DNA from: Streptacidiphilus carbonis
GTDB taxonomy: Bacteria; Actinomycetota; Actinomycetes; Streptomycetales; Streptomycetaceae
Assembly: GCF_000787775.1 (NCBI RefSeq)
Contig: NZ_BBPM01000005.1
Location: 1 to 64,000 of the forward strand
Direction: 5' to 3'
Length of the DNA stretch: 64,000 bases
A model generated the notes under the pieces. It saw only the letters and a program-made list of their open reading frames with translations. It was not told the origin of the DNA and did not search any database. Below are positions 47,430 through 56,466 of the stretch, one piece after another (the stretch's first letter is position 1; the number at the start of each line of letters is the position of its first letter). The position numbers were made by a program, and so were the translations under genes.

Positions 47430-49190
47430 TCAGAACATCGTGTTGTCGTTGGCGGCGTTCTCCGGCACGTCCTGTGAGGCGTCCCAGTGCTCGACGATCT
47501 TTCCGTGCCGTACCCGGAAGAGGTCGATGACCGACTTGCCGCGCTCGCCGGGCGAGTTGACGACGTGGAGGTGGGCGGCCACCAGGTCGCCCTCGCCCAT
47601 GACCCGCTTCAGGCTGATCTTCAGCTCCGGGAACTCGTCGGTGTACGCCTGCAGCCCGGCCTTCAGGTCCGCCGCGCCGGCCGGGACACCCGGATTGTGC
47701 TCCCGGCGCTCGGGGCTCATGTGCGCGTCGATGGCACTCAGGTCCTGGTTCACCAGGAGCCGTTCGACGTAGTCGGTGACGATCCCCTTGTTGTACGCGG
47801 TGAGCCATCGCTGTGAGGGCCTACGGGTCCGCGGCTCGCTGAGGGTGGAGAACAGGTCGTGGCCGTCGGCCGTACTGGCGGGCACCTGCTGGAGGATGTC
47901 CCAGTGCTCGGCGATCTTCCCGTCCTGGAAACGGAAGAGGTCGAAGATCGCGAGCTCGGGGACGTCGGGGTTGCCGGGGACCAGGACGCCATGGGAGTGC
48001 AGGAGCACCATGTCACCGTCGGTGATGGCCCGCTTCTCCTCGTACGTGGCATCCGGGTACTGCTGCTTCCAGGCGGCACCGAAGGCCTTCATGGCCTCAG
48101 GGCCGTCCGCGGCGAGCGGGTTGTGCTGGATGTAGTCGGGCCGGATGTGCCGGTCGATGACGGTCGTGTCACCTGCTTCGAAGGCGGCCCGGAGCACCCT
48201 GGCGACGATGTCCGCCGGCCGGGACCCCTCCACCGTCAGCACGATCTTGCCGATCGTACGGCCGGTCTCGCCCAGCGCGTGTGCGTTGGCCGCCTCCGCG
48301 AGCGGGAAGACGGCCTCGATATGGGCGCGCAGGGCGCCGGCCTCGACGAGGGCGGCGATGGCCCGCATGCCCGCCTGGTCGGCCTCGACGAGAAGGGACT
48401 CGAAGCGGATGCCCAGCTCGGCGATCTTCGCCAACTCGTCGGCCCCGACCGGGACGGGAAGGATCGAGACGAGGGTGCCGCCCGGGCGCAGCACGGCCAG
48501 GGAGCGGGCGCGGGCCGCGGAGTCCAGGGAGATCGGGTCGAGGACCACGTCGATGTCCGTGAGGACCTCGGTGAAGTCGACCGCGTGGTAGTCGATGACC
48601 TCGTCGGCTCCGAGGGAGCGCAGGAAGTCGTGCTTGGCGGCGCTGGCGGTGCCGACGACGAACGCGCCACGGGACTTGGCGATCTGGACGGCGAGATGGC
48701 CGACGCCGCCGGCCGCCGCGTGGATGAGGACGCGCTGGCCGGGCTGGATGTCGGCGGTGTCGACGAGCGCCTGGTAGGCGGTGAGGGCGGCGAGCGGGAG
48801 GGCTCCGGCCTGGACGTGGTCGATGCTCTCGGGCTTGGCGGCGAAGGACCGGGCCGGGGCGGTCACGTACTCGGCGTGCGAGCCTGCCCCGTGGGGGTAG
48901 GGCAGCATGCCGAAGACCTCGTCGCCCGGCTTGAACACGGTGACGCCGACACCGACGGCCTCGACGACCCCGGAGACGTCCCAGCCGAGGACCAGCGGCA
49001 TGCGGTCGATGGTCAGGGGCCGGGCACGGTTGTACCAGTCGGTCGGGTTGACGCCGGCCGCGCGGACGGCGACCAGGATCTCGCTCGGGCCCGGCTCGGG
49101 ACGGGGAAGTCCGACTTCCTGGAGAACCTCGGGGGAACCGTGGGTCTCCTGGCGGATGGCACGCATGGTGGCGGGAGTGCTGTTCGTCAT
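47430..49190 (-). CDS. Medium-chain reductase fused to two SnoaL/NTF2-like domains
   Basis: A 586-residue three-part protein in one uninterrupted frame. Residues 1-322 are a zinc-free MDR/quinone-oxidoreductase: PTDWYNRARPL, LVLGWDVSGVVEAVG, the NADPH motif AAAGGVGHLAVQIAK (158-172) and the usual end GKIVLTVE. Residues about 325-450 are an NTF2-like domain (YIQHNPLAADGPEAMKAF, FDLFRFQDGKIAEHWDI). Residues about 455-586 are a second one (REHNPGVPAGAADLKAGL, DLFRVRHGKIVEHWDAS). These domains are usually separate small proteins. An ATG after a 17-codon upstream extension is chosen as the start. A 36-bp element lies 35 bp upstream and recurs before the divergent regulator. Confidence 0.88.
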   Translation of the reverse strand: MTNSTPATMRAIRQETHGSPEVLQEVGLPRPEPGPSEILVAVRAAGVNPTDWYNRARPLTIDRMPLVLGWDVSGVVEAVGVGVTVFKPGDEVFGMLPYPHGAGSHAEYVTAPARSFAAKPESIDHVQAGALPLAALTAYQALVDTADIQPGQRVLIHAAAGGVGHLAVQIAKSRGAFVVGTASAAKHDFLRSLGADEVIDYHAVDFTEVLTDIDVVLDPISLDSAARARSLAVLRPGGTLVSILPVPVGADELAKIAELGIRFESLLVEADQAGMRAIAALVEAGALRAHIEAVFPLAEAANAHALGETGRTIGKIVLTVEGSRPADIVARVLRAAFEAGDTTVIDRHIRPDYIQHNPLAADGPEAMKAFGAAWKQQYPDATYEEKRAITDGDMVLLHSHGVLVPGNPDVPELAIFDLFRFQDGKIAEHWDILQQVPASTADGHDLFSTLSEPRTRRPSQRWLTAYNKGIVTDYVERLLVNQDLSAIDAHMSPERREHNPGVPAGAADLKAGLQAYTDEFPELKISLKRVMGEGDLVAAHLHVVNSPGERGKSVIDLFRVRHGKIVEHWDASQDVPENAANDNTMF

Positions 49191-49225
49191 GTGTCCACCG
49201 TGGCCGTCCTCCACCCCCCGCCGCC

Positions 49226-49261
49226 ATGGCATGAATGCCAACTTTCAACGGAATCACGCCA
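49226..49261 (+). repeat. 36-bp direct repeat, copy 1 (upstream of the reductase fusion)
   Basis: It begins ATGGCATGAATGCC and ends ACGCCA. It matches copy 2 at 31 of 36 positions in the same orientation and lies in the leader of the fusion gene. The remaining 300 bp to copy 2 show nothing coding. Confidence 0.75.
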
Positions 49262-49592
49262 CGGCGTCCTGTCGCGGAGAGCGGGGCCTGGACGACGTCC
49301 ACTGCGTCCGCACCCCGCCGTGCGTGCTCCCGACGACGCACACCGAAACGGCCGACGACCGAATGCCGGCCTGCTCGAACAGGCCCCTCGTGACCTGGAC
49401 GGCGCCGAGGGCCCGGATGTGGTGGGAGCGGCGACCGTGGACGCGGCGGTGAGGGCAAGGCGGCGGACGGGTGCGGCACTCTCACGGCGACCTCGTCCCC
49501 GAACCGGGCGAACTGGCAGGGGCGTTGACGAACAGCTCGGACGGGGGACGTTCGCCACGGGGTCGGCATGACCACCGGTGCCGTTCGCTACG

Positions 49593-49628
49593 ATGGCATG
49601 AAAGCCTACTTTCGACGGGATCGCGCCA
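49593..49628 (+). repeat. 36-bp direct repeat, copy 2 (upstream of the GlxA-type gene)
   Basis: It begins ATGGCATGAAAGCC and ends GCGCCA, directly at the regulator's ATG. The two copies are placed at the proximal promoters of two divergent genes and are likely binding sites of the GlxA-type regulator. Confidence 0.75.
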
Positions 49629-50614
49629 TGGCACACGTTCACCGGGTCGTCGTTCTGGCCGTCGACGGGGTGTACCCCTTCGAACTGGGTATCCCCAGCC
49701 GGGTCTTCGAGGCGGCGGACCGCCGCTACGAGGTCCTCACCTGCAGCGTCGACGGCCGCCCGGTCCGCACCAACTCCGACTTCTCCATAACCGTCGAGCA
49801 CGGACCGGAGGCGCTGCGCACCGCCGACACCGTCGTCATTCCGCCGTTCGTCAGCACCGCCGTCACCCCGGAAATCCCCCGGGCCGTCGTGGCGGCACTC
49901 GCGTCCGTGGCTCCGGCCACCCGCCTGGTGTCGATCTGCACCGGCGCCTTCGTACTCGCCGCCGCCGGGCTCCTCGACGGTCGCCCCGCCACCACCCACT
50001 GGGTGGTGGCGGACCTCTTCCGCGCATGGTTCCCCAAGGTCGCCCTGGACCCGAATGTCCTTTTCATCGACGACGGGGACGTGCTGACCTCGGCCGGCGC
50101 CGCCTCCGGACTGGACGTCTGCCTGCATCTCATCCGCAGGGACCACGGCAGCGAGGTCGCCAACCAGGTCGCCCGCATGTGCGTCACGCCGCCGTGGCGC
50201 GACGGAGGACAGGCGCAGTACATACAGCACCCGGTGCCCGAGCCCGCGGCAAGCGGAACGGCCGCCGCCCGGCAGTGGGCTTGGGAGAACCTCCACGAGC
50301 CCATGACCCTGGCGAATCTCGCCGAGCACTCCCACATGAGCCTGCGCACCTTCGCCCGCCGTTTCACCGAGGAGGTGGGCATGAGTCCAGGGCGCTGGCT
50401 GATCCAGCAGCGCGTCGAGCGGGCACGGCACCTCCTGGAAACCACCGATCTCCCGGTGGACGAGATCGCCGGCCGGGTCGGCTTCGCCGGCGGCACCTCG
50501 CTGCGCGAACACCTGCACGCCGCCCTCGGCGTCTCCCCGATCGCCTATCGGCGCACCTTCCGCGGCGCACTGTCGCCCAGCCCGCTGACCACTGCCGCAC
50601 ATGCCACCGCGTAA
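49628..50614 (+). CDS. GlxA-type transcriptional regulator (DJ-1/PfpI + AraC)
   Basis: A 328-residue regulator. The N-terminal DJ-1/PfpI domain (about 5-175) reads HRVVVLAVDGVYPFELGIPS, with LVSICTGAFVLAAAGLLDGR holding the elbow Cys and ATTHWVVADL. The AraC HTH pair (about 215-315) reads TLANLAEHSHMSLRTFARRF, GRWLIQQRVERARHLLETTD and IAGRVGFAGGTSLREHLHA. The ATG at 49628 is chosen because in-frame upstream codons fall inside the 36-bp repeat. It is divergent from the reductase-NTF2 fusion gene, its probable target. Confidence 0.9.
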   Translation: MAHVHRVVVLAVDGVYPFELGIPSRVFEAADRRYEVLTCSVDGRPVRTNSDFSITVEHGPEALRTADTVVIPPFVSTAVTPEIPRAVVAALASVAPATRLVSICTGAFVLAAAGLLDGRPATTHWVVADLFRAWFPKVALDPNVLFIDDGDVLTSAGAASGLDVCLHLIRRDHGSEVANQVARMCVTPPWRDGGQAQYIQHPVPEPAASGTAAARQWAWENLHEPMTLANLAEHSHMSLRTFARRFTEEVGMSPGRWLIQQRVERARHLLETTDLPVDEIAGRVGFAGGTSLREHLHAALGVSPIAYRRTFRGALSPSPLTTAAHATA

Positions 50615-50912
50615 GGAGACGGGTCGAGCCGCATGCCCGACCTGCTGATGGACGCCGCGAGGCACCCGGCCGTACAAGGCGGCCCAGGGCACGAAGACAG
50701 AGCCCCGAGCGCGGCCCGGAGTGGCCAAACCGCTTAGAGCGCCAAGGCCTTGTCGCCGCCTCCGTCCTACATGTTGATCATGTGGCGGCCGGGGCGTGCA
50801 CGGCTTCCTTGACGGATCGCCGAGGTGACCCCCTTGCCAACGACCGACAGCCCCCATATTGTCGTACGAACGTAAGGCATACGGGCGTAATTCAAAGCCA
50901 AGGGAGTTCGTG
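50615..50912. other. Intergenic 298 bp with an AT-richer promoter segment
   Basis: TCGTACGA (50862-50869) is a perfect palindrome, followed by two CGTAA elements 15 bp apart (50871-50875 and 50886-50890). These may be a regulator site for the SDR gene downstream. Nothing else is recognised. Confidence 0.35.
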
Positions 50913-51737
50913 ATGGCGACAACTCGGCCGGTGGTGCTCGTGACAGGCGCCTCATCAGGGATCGGCAAGGAGACGGCCCGGGCCTTCGCCGCGGCGGGCT
51001 TCGAGGTAATCGGGACCGCTCGCAACACCGCGCGAGTCACCGCGCCCGCCGGGGTGGCGTACCTCGACCTCGACGTGACCAGTGACGAATCGGTCGCCTC
51101 CGTGGTCAAGCAGGTCATCGACCGGTTCGGCCGCATCGACGTCCTGGTCAACAATGCCGGCGTCGGCGCCAACGGCGCCGCCGAGGAGTTCTCCGTCGCC
51201 CGGACGCAGGAAGTCTTCGACGTCAACGTCTACGGCATCATGCGGATGACCAAGGCGGTTCTGCCGCACATGCGCACTCAACGGCGCGGACGCGTCATCA
51301 ACGTCTCCTCCCTCAGCGGGTTCGTCCCCAGCCCGTTCATGGCCATCTACACCTCGACCAAGCACGCGGTCGAGGGCTACTCCGGGTCGCTGGACCACGA
51401 GGTCCGCGAGCACGGCGTCCGGATCCTGCTCGTCGAGCCCGGCCCGATCAACACCCCGTTCGGGGACCACAGCGTGCAGGGCGACACCCCGATGCCGCTC
51501 TACGCGCCAGGACGGCGCACCTTCGACGAGGTGCTGGCGAAGAACACCAGCGGCGGGGACGATCCCGCCGTCGTGGCCAAGGTGATCGTCGCGGCGGCCA
51601 CCGACAAGAATCCGAAGCTGCGGCGCACCGCCGGCTCGACGGCCGCGAGCATCAGCGTGCTGCACCGCGTCCTTCCGGCCCGGACCTTCGACCGCATCGT
51701 CCGCCGATTCAACCGGATGCCGAACCGCTCCAGTTGA
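50913..51737 (+). CDS. SDR family oxidoreductase
   Basis: A 274-residue classical SDR. It has VVLVTGASSGIGKETARAFA at the N-terminus, DVLVNNAGVG, NVSSLSGFVP with the catalytic Ser, and YTSTKHAVEGYSGSLDHEVR with Tyr/Lys. The C-terminal RTFDRIVRRFNRMP tail is typical of actinobacterial retinol-dehydrogenase-like SDRs. AGGGAG precedes the ATG by 8 bases. It is co-directional with the MDR gene 166 bp downstream. Confidence 0.9.
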   Translation: MATTRPVVLVTGASSGIGKETARAFAAAGFEVIGTARNTARVTAPAGVAYLDLDVTSDESVASVVKQVIDRFGRIDVLVNNAGVGANGAAEEFSVARTQEVFDVNVYGIMRMTKAVLPHMRTQRRGRVINVSSLSGFVPSPFMAIYTSTKHAVEGYSGSLDHEVREHGVRILLVEPGPINTPFGDHSVQGDTPMPLYAPGRRTFDEVLAKNTSGGDDPAVVAKVIVAAATDKNPKLRRTAGSTAASISVLHRVLPARTFDRIVRRFNRMPNRSS

Positions 51738-51903
51738 CGCTCCTCATCGACGGCACACCGGCGGCGACACGCGTCCAGCACGCCGGCACTGTCGCCACCG
51801 CCACCACCACCACCACCGGCCAAGCGGCACACACCATGATCGACGCGGCCACCACGACGCGCCTCACATCGAATCCACTTACTGTCGAAGGGACTTGATC
51901 CAC

Positions 51904-52920
51904 ATGTCCGAGCAGACCCTCCCCACCACCGCACGCGTCTGGCACCTGGACTCCCGCCCGGAGGGGCGGCCCGTCACGTCGGACTTCTCGCTGCGCCAGG
52001 TGGAGCTCCCCGCTCCCGGGCCGGGGCAGCTCCTGGTCACCAACGAGTACCTCTCGGTCGACCCCTACATGCGCGGCCGCATGAGCGACAAGAAGTCCTA
52101 CATCGAGCCGTACGACGTGAACGCGCCGCTGGACGGCCCTGCGGTCGGCCGCGTCCTGGTCTCCAACGCTGAGGGCTTCGCGCCCGGCGACAGCGTCGTG
52201 CACGTCCTCGGCTGGCGCGACCACGCCGTCCTCGATGCCGCGGGCGCCCAGAAAGTGGACCCGGACCTGGCACCGCTGAGCGCGTACCTCGGCGTGCTCG
52301 GTGTCACCGGCCTCACCGCGTACATCGGGCTGGAGCGGTTCGCGAAGATCAAGGAGGGCGACACGGTCTTCGTGTCCGGCGCGGCGGGCGCGGTCGGCAG
52401 CGTGGCCGGCCAGATCGCCAAACTCAAGGGTGCGGGACGGGTGATCGGCAGCGCTGGCTCGGACGACAAGGTCAAGTCACTGATCGAGGAGTACAGCTAC
52501 GACGCTGCGTTCAACTACAAGAACGGGGTGGTCGCCGAACAGTTGGCCCAGGCCGCGCCGGACGGCATCGACGTCTTCTTCGACAACGTCGGCGGCGAGC
52601 ACCTTGAGGCGGCCATCGGCGCGCTCAGGTTGCACGCCCGCATCGTCCTGTGCGGGATGGTCTCCCAGTACAACGACGAGAAGGTCGTCGGACCGCGCAA
52701 CCTGTGGAACCTGTCCGTGACGCGTTCGGACATCCTGTCCTTCATGTTCAGCGAAGAGCTGGACCTCCAGCCCGGCTTCGTCCGCGAGGTCGGCGGCTGG
52801 CTCGCCGCCGGCAAGCTCCGCTACCGCGAAACCGTACGGGACGGCCTGGACAACACCCTGGACGCCTTCCTTTCGATGATGCGGGGCGAGAACATCGGAA
52901 AGATGATCGTCAAGCTCTGA
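51904..52920 (+). CDS. NADP-dependent medium-chain reductase (CurA/PTGR-like)
   Basis: A 338-residue zinc-free MDR enzyme of the alkenal/one oxidoreductase type. It has YLSVDPYMRGRMSDKKSYIE, LGVLGVTGLTAYIGLERFAK, the cofactor loop SGAAGAVGSVAGQIAKLKGA, FDNVGGEHLEAAI and the C-terminal GENIGKMIVKL. It reduces activated double bonds using NADPH. The ATG at 51904 has AAGGGA ten bases upstream; a TTG three codons earlier is unlikely. A large hairpin follows the stop. Confidence 0.92.
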   Translation: MSEQTLPTTARVWHLDSRPEGRPVTSDFSLRQVELPAPGPGQLLVTNEYLSVDPYMRGRMSDKKSYIEPYDVNAPLDGPAVGRVLVSNAEGFAPGDSVVHVLGWRDHAVLDAAGAQKVDPDLAPLSAYLGVLGVTGLTAYIGLERFAKIKEGDTVFVSGAAGAVGSVAGQIAKLKGAGRVIGSAGSDDKVKSLIEEYSYDAAFNYKNGVVAEQLAQAAPDGIDVFFDNVGGEHLEAAIGALRLHARIVLCGMVSQYNDEKVVGPRNLWNLSVTRSDILSFMFSEELDLQPGFVREVGGWLAAGKLRYRETVRDGLDNTLDAFLSMMRGENIGKMIVKL

Positions 52921-52935
52921 GCCCGGACCGGGGTG

Positions 52936-52977
52936 GCGGCCGAGGAGTGCACCGTGGGCACGGTGGCCCTCGGCCGC
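52936..52977 (+). terminator. Long two-tier terminator hairpin
   Basis: Outer stem GCGGCCGAGG/CCTCGGCCGC (52936-52945 with 52968-52977) encloses an inner stem CACCGTG/CACGGTG (52950-52956 with 52959-52965). It begins 16 bp after the reductase stop. Confidence 0.75.
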
Positions 52978-53266
52978 TTGTGCACCGCCGATCGACGCGC
53001 CATCCACGCCGCCGATTTCGGCACCGTCCGTGCCGCCGGGAACACGCGACGACTGCGGCCTTGACCGCTTCACGAGCGATCGCCGGACACGAGGGCGCCA
53101 GCGGGGTGAGTTCGCACGCCTCCGCAAAGCGAACGGGGGCGCCAGAGCCCGCCGGTCACACACGCCGATCGCCGATGGCGAGCGCACCCTCCGGAGCAGG
53201 GCCCCGGCATCACACCCACAGCGCTTTTCCCGCAGGGCGCTTGCGATCACCGAGTCCGGCTACATA

Positions 53267-53280
53267 GTATTACGATCGTC
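53267..53280. promoter_or_regulatory. AT-rich candidate operator GTATTACGATCGTC
   Basis: It contains the perfect palindrome ACGATCGT (53272-53279) and shares TATTACGATCG with the reverse strand of the site at 55757-55774. It lies 157 bp before the SDR start. The rest of 52978-53436 shows nothing coding. Confidence 0.4.
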
Positions 53281-53436
53281 AGCTAAAAGCTGGCCCTCCG
53301 CCGACGCCTCGACAGACACATCTCGCGGCACTCTCCCGGCGGACCCGAAGGGCAGACCTCACATGCGCCACCTCCGCCGGAGGGGCGACCGGTCTCCTCG
53401 CTCTCAGCACGCCTCTCACTTCATCAGGAGCTTCCC

Positions 53437-54135
53437 GTGGACCTCTCCACCAGCACCGCCCTGGTAACCGGAGCCAACCGCGGCTTCGGCCGGGCCCTCG
53501 CCACCGAACTGCTCAAGCGCGGCGCGACCGTCTATGCCGGCGCCCGCAACCCCGACCACGTCGACCTTCCCGGCGCCAAGCCGATCGCGCTCGACATCAC
53601 CGATCCGGCCTCGGTCGCCGCCGCAGCCGCGGCCACCGGCGACGTGAACCTCCTGATCAACAATGCCGGGTCGAGCACCGGCGCCGACCTGCTCACCGCA
53701 GACCTGCACGACATCCGCCTGGAGATGGACACGCACTACTTCGGCACGCTCAGCGTGGTCCGCGGCTTCGCTCCGCAGATCGCGGCCAACGGCGGAGGGG
53801 CGATCCTGAACATCCTTTCCGGCCTTTCCTGGGTCAGCTTCCCCGAGCTCGGCGCCTACTGCGCCGCCAAGTCGGCTGAGTGGTCACTCACCAACACCCT
53901 CCGCGTGCAACTTGCCGACCAGGGCATCCGAGTGTCCGGACTGCACGTCGGCTACATGGACACCGACATGGCCCGGGCAGTCGACGCAGAGAAGTCCGAC
54001 CCCGCCGACATAGCCCGGATCGCCGTCGACGGCATCGCCGCCGGCGCCTACGAGATCCTCGCCGACAACGCCGCCCGCCAGGCACAGGCCGCGCTGGCCG
54101 GAGGCGTCTCCGCGCTCTACCCCCAACTCCCCTGA
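53437..54135 (+). CDS. SDR family oxidoreductase
   Basis: A 232-residue short SDR. It has TALVTGANRGFGRALATELL, NLLINNAGSSTGADLL, NILSGLSWVSFPELG with the catalytic Ser region and YCAAKSAEWSLTNTLRVQLA. The acidic residue after strand 2 is replaced by Arg (AGARNP), indicating NADP. GTG start with AGGAG about 7 bases upstream. It precedes the MFS exporter gene by 136 bp. Confidence 0.9.
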   Translation: MDLSTSTALVTGANRGFGRALATELLKRGATVYAGARNPDHVDLPGAKPIALDITDPASVAAAAAATGDVNLLINNAGSSTGADLLTADLHDIRLEMDTHYFGTLSVVRGFAPQIAANGGGAILNILSGLSWVSFPELGAYCAAKSAEWSLTNTLRVQLADQGIRVSGLHVGYMDTDMARAVDAEKSDPADIARIAVDGIAAGAYEILADNAARQAQAALAGGVSALYPQLP

Positions 54136-54271
54136 GAACGGGCCGCTCAGGAATCCGCGCCGACCGGGGAGTCCGGCGCTCGAGAACACACCGTGGACCG
54201 TCGCAAGCCACTCGCGACACTCCAGTCCATTTGCCCCATCGCCACGCACGCACGTCTGCCGAGGGAACGTC

Positions 54272-55723
54272 ATGCAACAGCTCCGCAAGCCGCCCACCGG
54301 CTCCGCCGGCACCGTCTGGGCCCTCGTCGTCACCAGCGCGGCCGGATTCATCACCGCGCTCGACAACCTGATCGTCACCACCGCTCTCCCCTCCATCCGC
54401 AGGGACCTCGGCGGCGGCCTCGCCGACCTCGAATGGACGGTGAGCGCCTACACCCTCACCTTCGCGGTGCTGGTGATGTTCGGCGCCTCCCTCGGTGACC
54501 GCTTCGGCCGCAGACGGCTGTTCGTGATCGGGCTCACGATCTTCACCGTCGCCTCCGCCGCGGCCGCCCTCGCCCCGGGTATGAACGAACTGATCGCCGC
54601 CCGTGCGGTGCAGGGCCTGGGAGCCGCGATCATCACGCCGGTGACACTGACCCTGCTGTCGGCGGCCGTACCGCCCGAGCGGCGCGGTGCGGCCTTCGGC
54701 ATCTGGGGCGCTGTCAGCGGCATAGCCGTGGCCACCGGACCCCTCATCGGAGGCACGCTCACAGAGCACCTCTCGTGGCAGTGGATCTTCTGGGTGAACG
54801 TCCCGCTCGGCCTGGCGCTGATCCCGCTGGGCCGGCTGCGCCTGAACGAGAGCCGCGGCTCCGACGCGAGCCTCGACGTTCCCGGCACACTCCTGGTCAG
54901 CGGCGGCCTCTTCGGCATCGTCTACGCCCTGGTGCGGGGCAACACGGACGGCTGGACCAGCATGACGATCCTGGGCGGCTTCGTCGCGGGTACCGCGCTG
55001 CTGATCGGCTTCGTCGGGTACGAACTGCGCGCCAAGCACCCGATGCTGCCGATGCGTCTCTTCCGCCACCGCTCCTTCAGCATCATCAACGTGGCCAGTC
55101 TGCTGATGTTCCTGGGCATGTTCGGGGCGATCTTCCTGCTCAGCCAGTACCTTCAGACGGTCGGCGGCTACTCGCCGATGGAGGCGGGCGTGCGGATGCT
55201 GCCGTGGACGGCCATGCCCATGATCGCCGGGCCGCTCGCCGGAGCACTGTCCGACCGGGTCGGCGGCGCGCCCGTCGTCGCGGCAGGCATGGCTCTCAAC
55301 GCGCTGGGCCTCGGGCTGTGGGCACTGGCCGTCGAGCCGCGGGTGTCGTACACCCATCTGCTGCCCGCGCTGATAGTCTGCGGAATCGGCATGGGCATGT
55401 TCTTCGCCCCCAGCGCGAACCTCGTCCTGAGCTCGGTCCGTCCGGAGGAGGAGGGAATCGCCTCCGGTGCCAACAACGCGATCCGCGAGGTCGGCGGCGC
55501 CATCGGCGTCGCCTCACTGGGAGCCGTCTTCGCCGCCCAGGGCGGCTACGGTTCCGCGTCGCTGTTCGTGGACGGGCTGGTCCCGGCGCTCTGGGCCGGG
55601 GCGGGTGCGGTCGCCCTCGCAGCGGCCCTGGCGTTCCTGATGCCGCGTCAGCGCAGGACCGACGGCCCGGACACCGGCCTTGCCGCAGGGGAAACCGATA
55701 TCGGCGCCGCGGTCGCGAACTGA
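54272..55723 (+). CDS. MFS transporter, DHA2 (14-helix) drug-exporter type
   Basis: A 483-residue exporter. It has motif A-like GASLGDRFGRRRLFVIGL, helix 1 with the D1 motif VTSAAGFITALDNLIVTTAL then PSIRRDL, and motif C in GIWGAVSGIAVATGPLIGGT then LTEHLSWQWIFWVNVPLGLA. Fourteen hydrophobic segments and length match the DHA2 drug:H+ antiporters. It lies between an SDR gene and a TetR gene on the same strand; a TetR-regulated efflux unit is likely. Confidence 0.92.
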   Translation: MQQLRKPPTGSAGTVWALVVTSAAGFITALDNLIVTTALPSIRRDLGGGLADLEWTVSAYTLTFAVLVMFGASLGDRFGRRRLFVIGLTIFTVASAAAALAPGMNELIAARAVQGLGAAIITPVTLTLLSAAVPPERRGAAFGIWGAVSGIAVATGPLIGGTLTEHLSWQWIFWVNVPLGLALIPLGRLRLNESRGSDASLDVPGTLLVSGGLFGIVYALVRGNTDGWTSMTILGGFVAGTALLIGFVGYELRAKHPMLPMRLFRHRSFSIINVASLLMFLGMFGAIFLLSQYLQTVGGYSPMEAGVRMLPWTAMPMIAGPLAGALSDRVGGAPVVAAGMALNALGLGLWALAVEPRVSYTHLLPALIVCGIGMGMFFAPSANLVLSSVRPEEEGIASGANNAIREVGGAIGVASLGAVFAAQGGYGSASLFVDGLVPALWAGAGAVALAAALAFLMPRQRRTDGPDTGLAAGETDIGAAVAN

Positions 55724-55762
55724 GCCCACGTCCCAGATCAACTGCCGGATCGACCCACCGAT

Positions 55763-55774
55763 CGTAATATTACG
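55763..55774. promoter_or_regulatory. Perfect palindrome CGTAATATTACG
   Basis: A 12-bp AT-rich palindrome in the 120-bp gap between the MFS stop and the TetR start. It is the likely autoregulatory operator of the TetR protein at 55844. Confidence 0.6.
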
Positions 55775-55843
55775 TGCGACAGGCCATGGATTAGGCTGGA
55801 GTGCGCCGCAGCAATGTTACGAAGCGAGTGGAGAACGTCAGTG

Positions 55844-56413
55844 GTGCGTTACGCCCAGGAGCACAAGCAGATCACCCGGCAGCGGATCATCGAGAAGGCC
55901 GGGCAGCGGTTCAAGCAGGACGGCATAGACGGTTCCGGCGTCACCACCCTGATGTCGGACGCCGGACTGACCAACGGAGCCTTCTACGCCCACTTCGCGT
56001 CCAAGGACGACCTCGTCGCCAACGTCGTCGCTGCGGAGCTGCGCGCGCAGGTGGAGACGTACGACACCCTGCGGCCGGGACGCCAGGGGCTCGAAGACCT
56101 CATTCGCGAGTATCTCTCACCCCAGCACCGGGACCATCCCGAAATCGGATGCCCCTCAGCCGCCCTGCTCGACGAGATCGGCCGCTGCGGGGAGACGACC
56201 AAGCAGGCCTACACCGACGGCGCGAAGGCCATCGTCGAAGAGATCGCCGCCCGGCTGGCACCGGAGGATCCGAAGTCCGCCCGCGGCAAGGCCGTCGGGC
56301 TCTACACCATGATGGTCGGAACGCTGCAGCTGTCCCGCGCGCTCTCCGACCAGTCGCTCGCGGATGAGGTGCTCGAGCAGGGCATCGAGAACGGCCTCGC
56401 CTTCATGCGCTGA
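55844..56413 (+). CDS. TetR/AcrR family regulator (paralog A)
   Basis: A 189-residue regulator. The start RYAQEHKQITRQRIIEKAGQ and HTH GVTTLMSDAGLTNGAFYAHF are followed by a C-terminal domain with CPSAALLDEIGRCGETTKQA and AVGLYTMMVGTLQLSRALSD. It is homologous along its whole length to the regulator at 58217-58819. The GTG start is set by matching that paralog. It follows the MFS gene and is convergent with the hydrolase gene. Confidence 0.92.
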   Translation: MRYAQEHKQITRQRIIEKAGQRFKQDGIDGSGVTTLMSDAGLTNGAFYAHFASKDDLVANVVAAELRAQVETYDTLRPGRQGLEDLIREYLSPQHRDHPEIGCPSAALLDEIGRCGETTKQAYTDGAKAIVEEIAARLAPEDPKSARGKAVGLYTMMVGTLQLSRALSDQSLADEVLEQGIENGLAFMR

Positions 56414-56443
56414 GCGTTCCCGACCGAGCGTTCCTGTGCTGAG

Positions 56444-56466
56444 CCCTCCCGCACTGAGCGGGAGGG
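56444..56466. terminator. Bidirectional terminator hairpin
   Basis: CCCTCCCGC (56444-56452) and GCGGGAGGG (56458-56466) form a perfect 9-bp stem with loop ACTGA, between the convergent TetR and hydrolase genes. Confidence 0.75.

Noticed and set aside
47859-49571. Plus-strand frame of 570 codons opposite the reductase-NTF2 fusion
   Set aside because: Asp/Gly/Arg-rich antisense shadow; the minus frame holds three recognisable domains.
49568-49627. Upstream start for the GlxA-type regulator
   Set aside because: The extra codons lie in the 36-bp repeat shared with the opposite promoter, so they are regulatory DNA.
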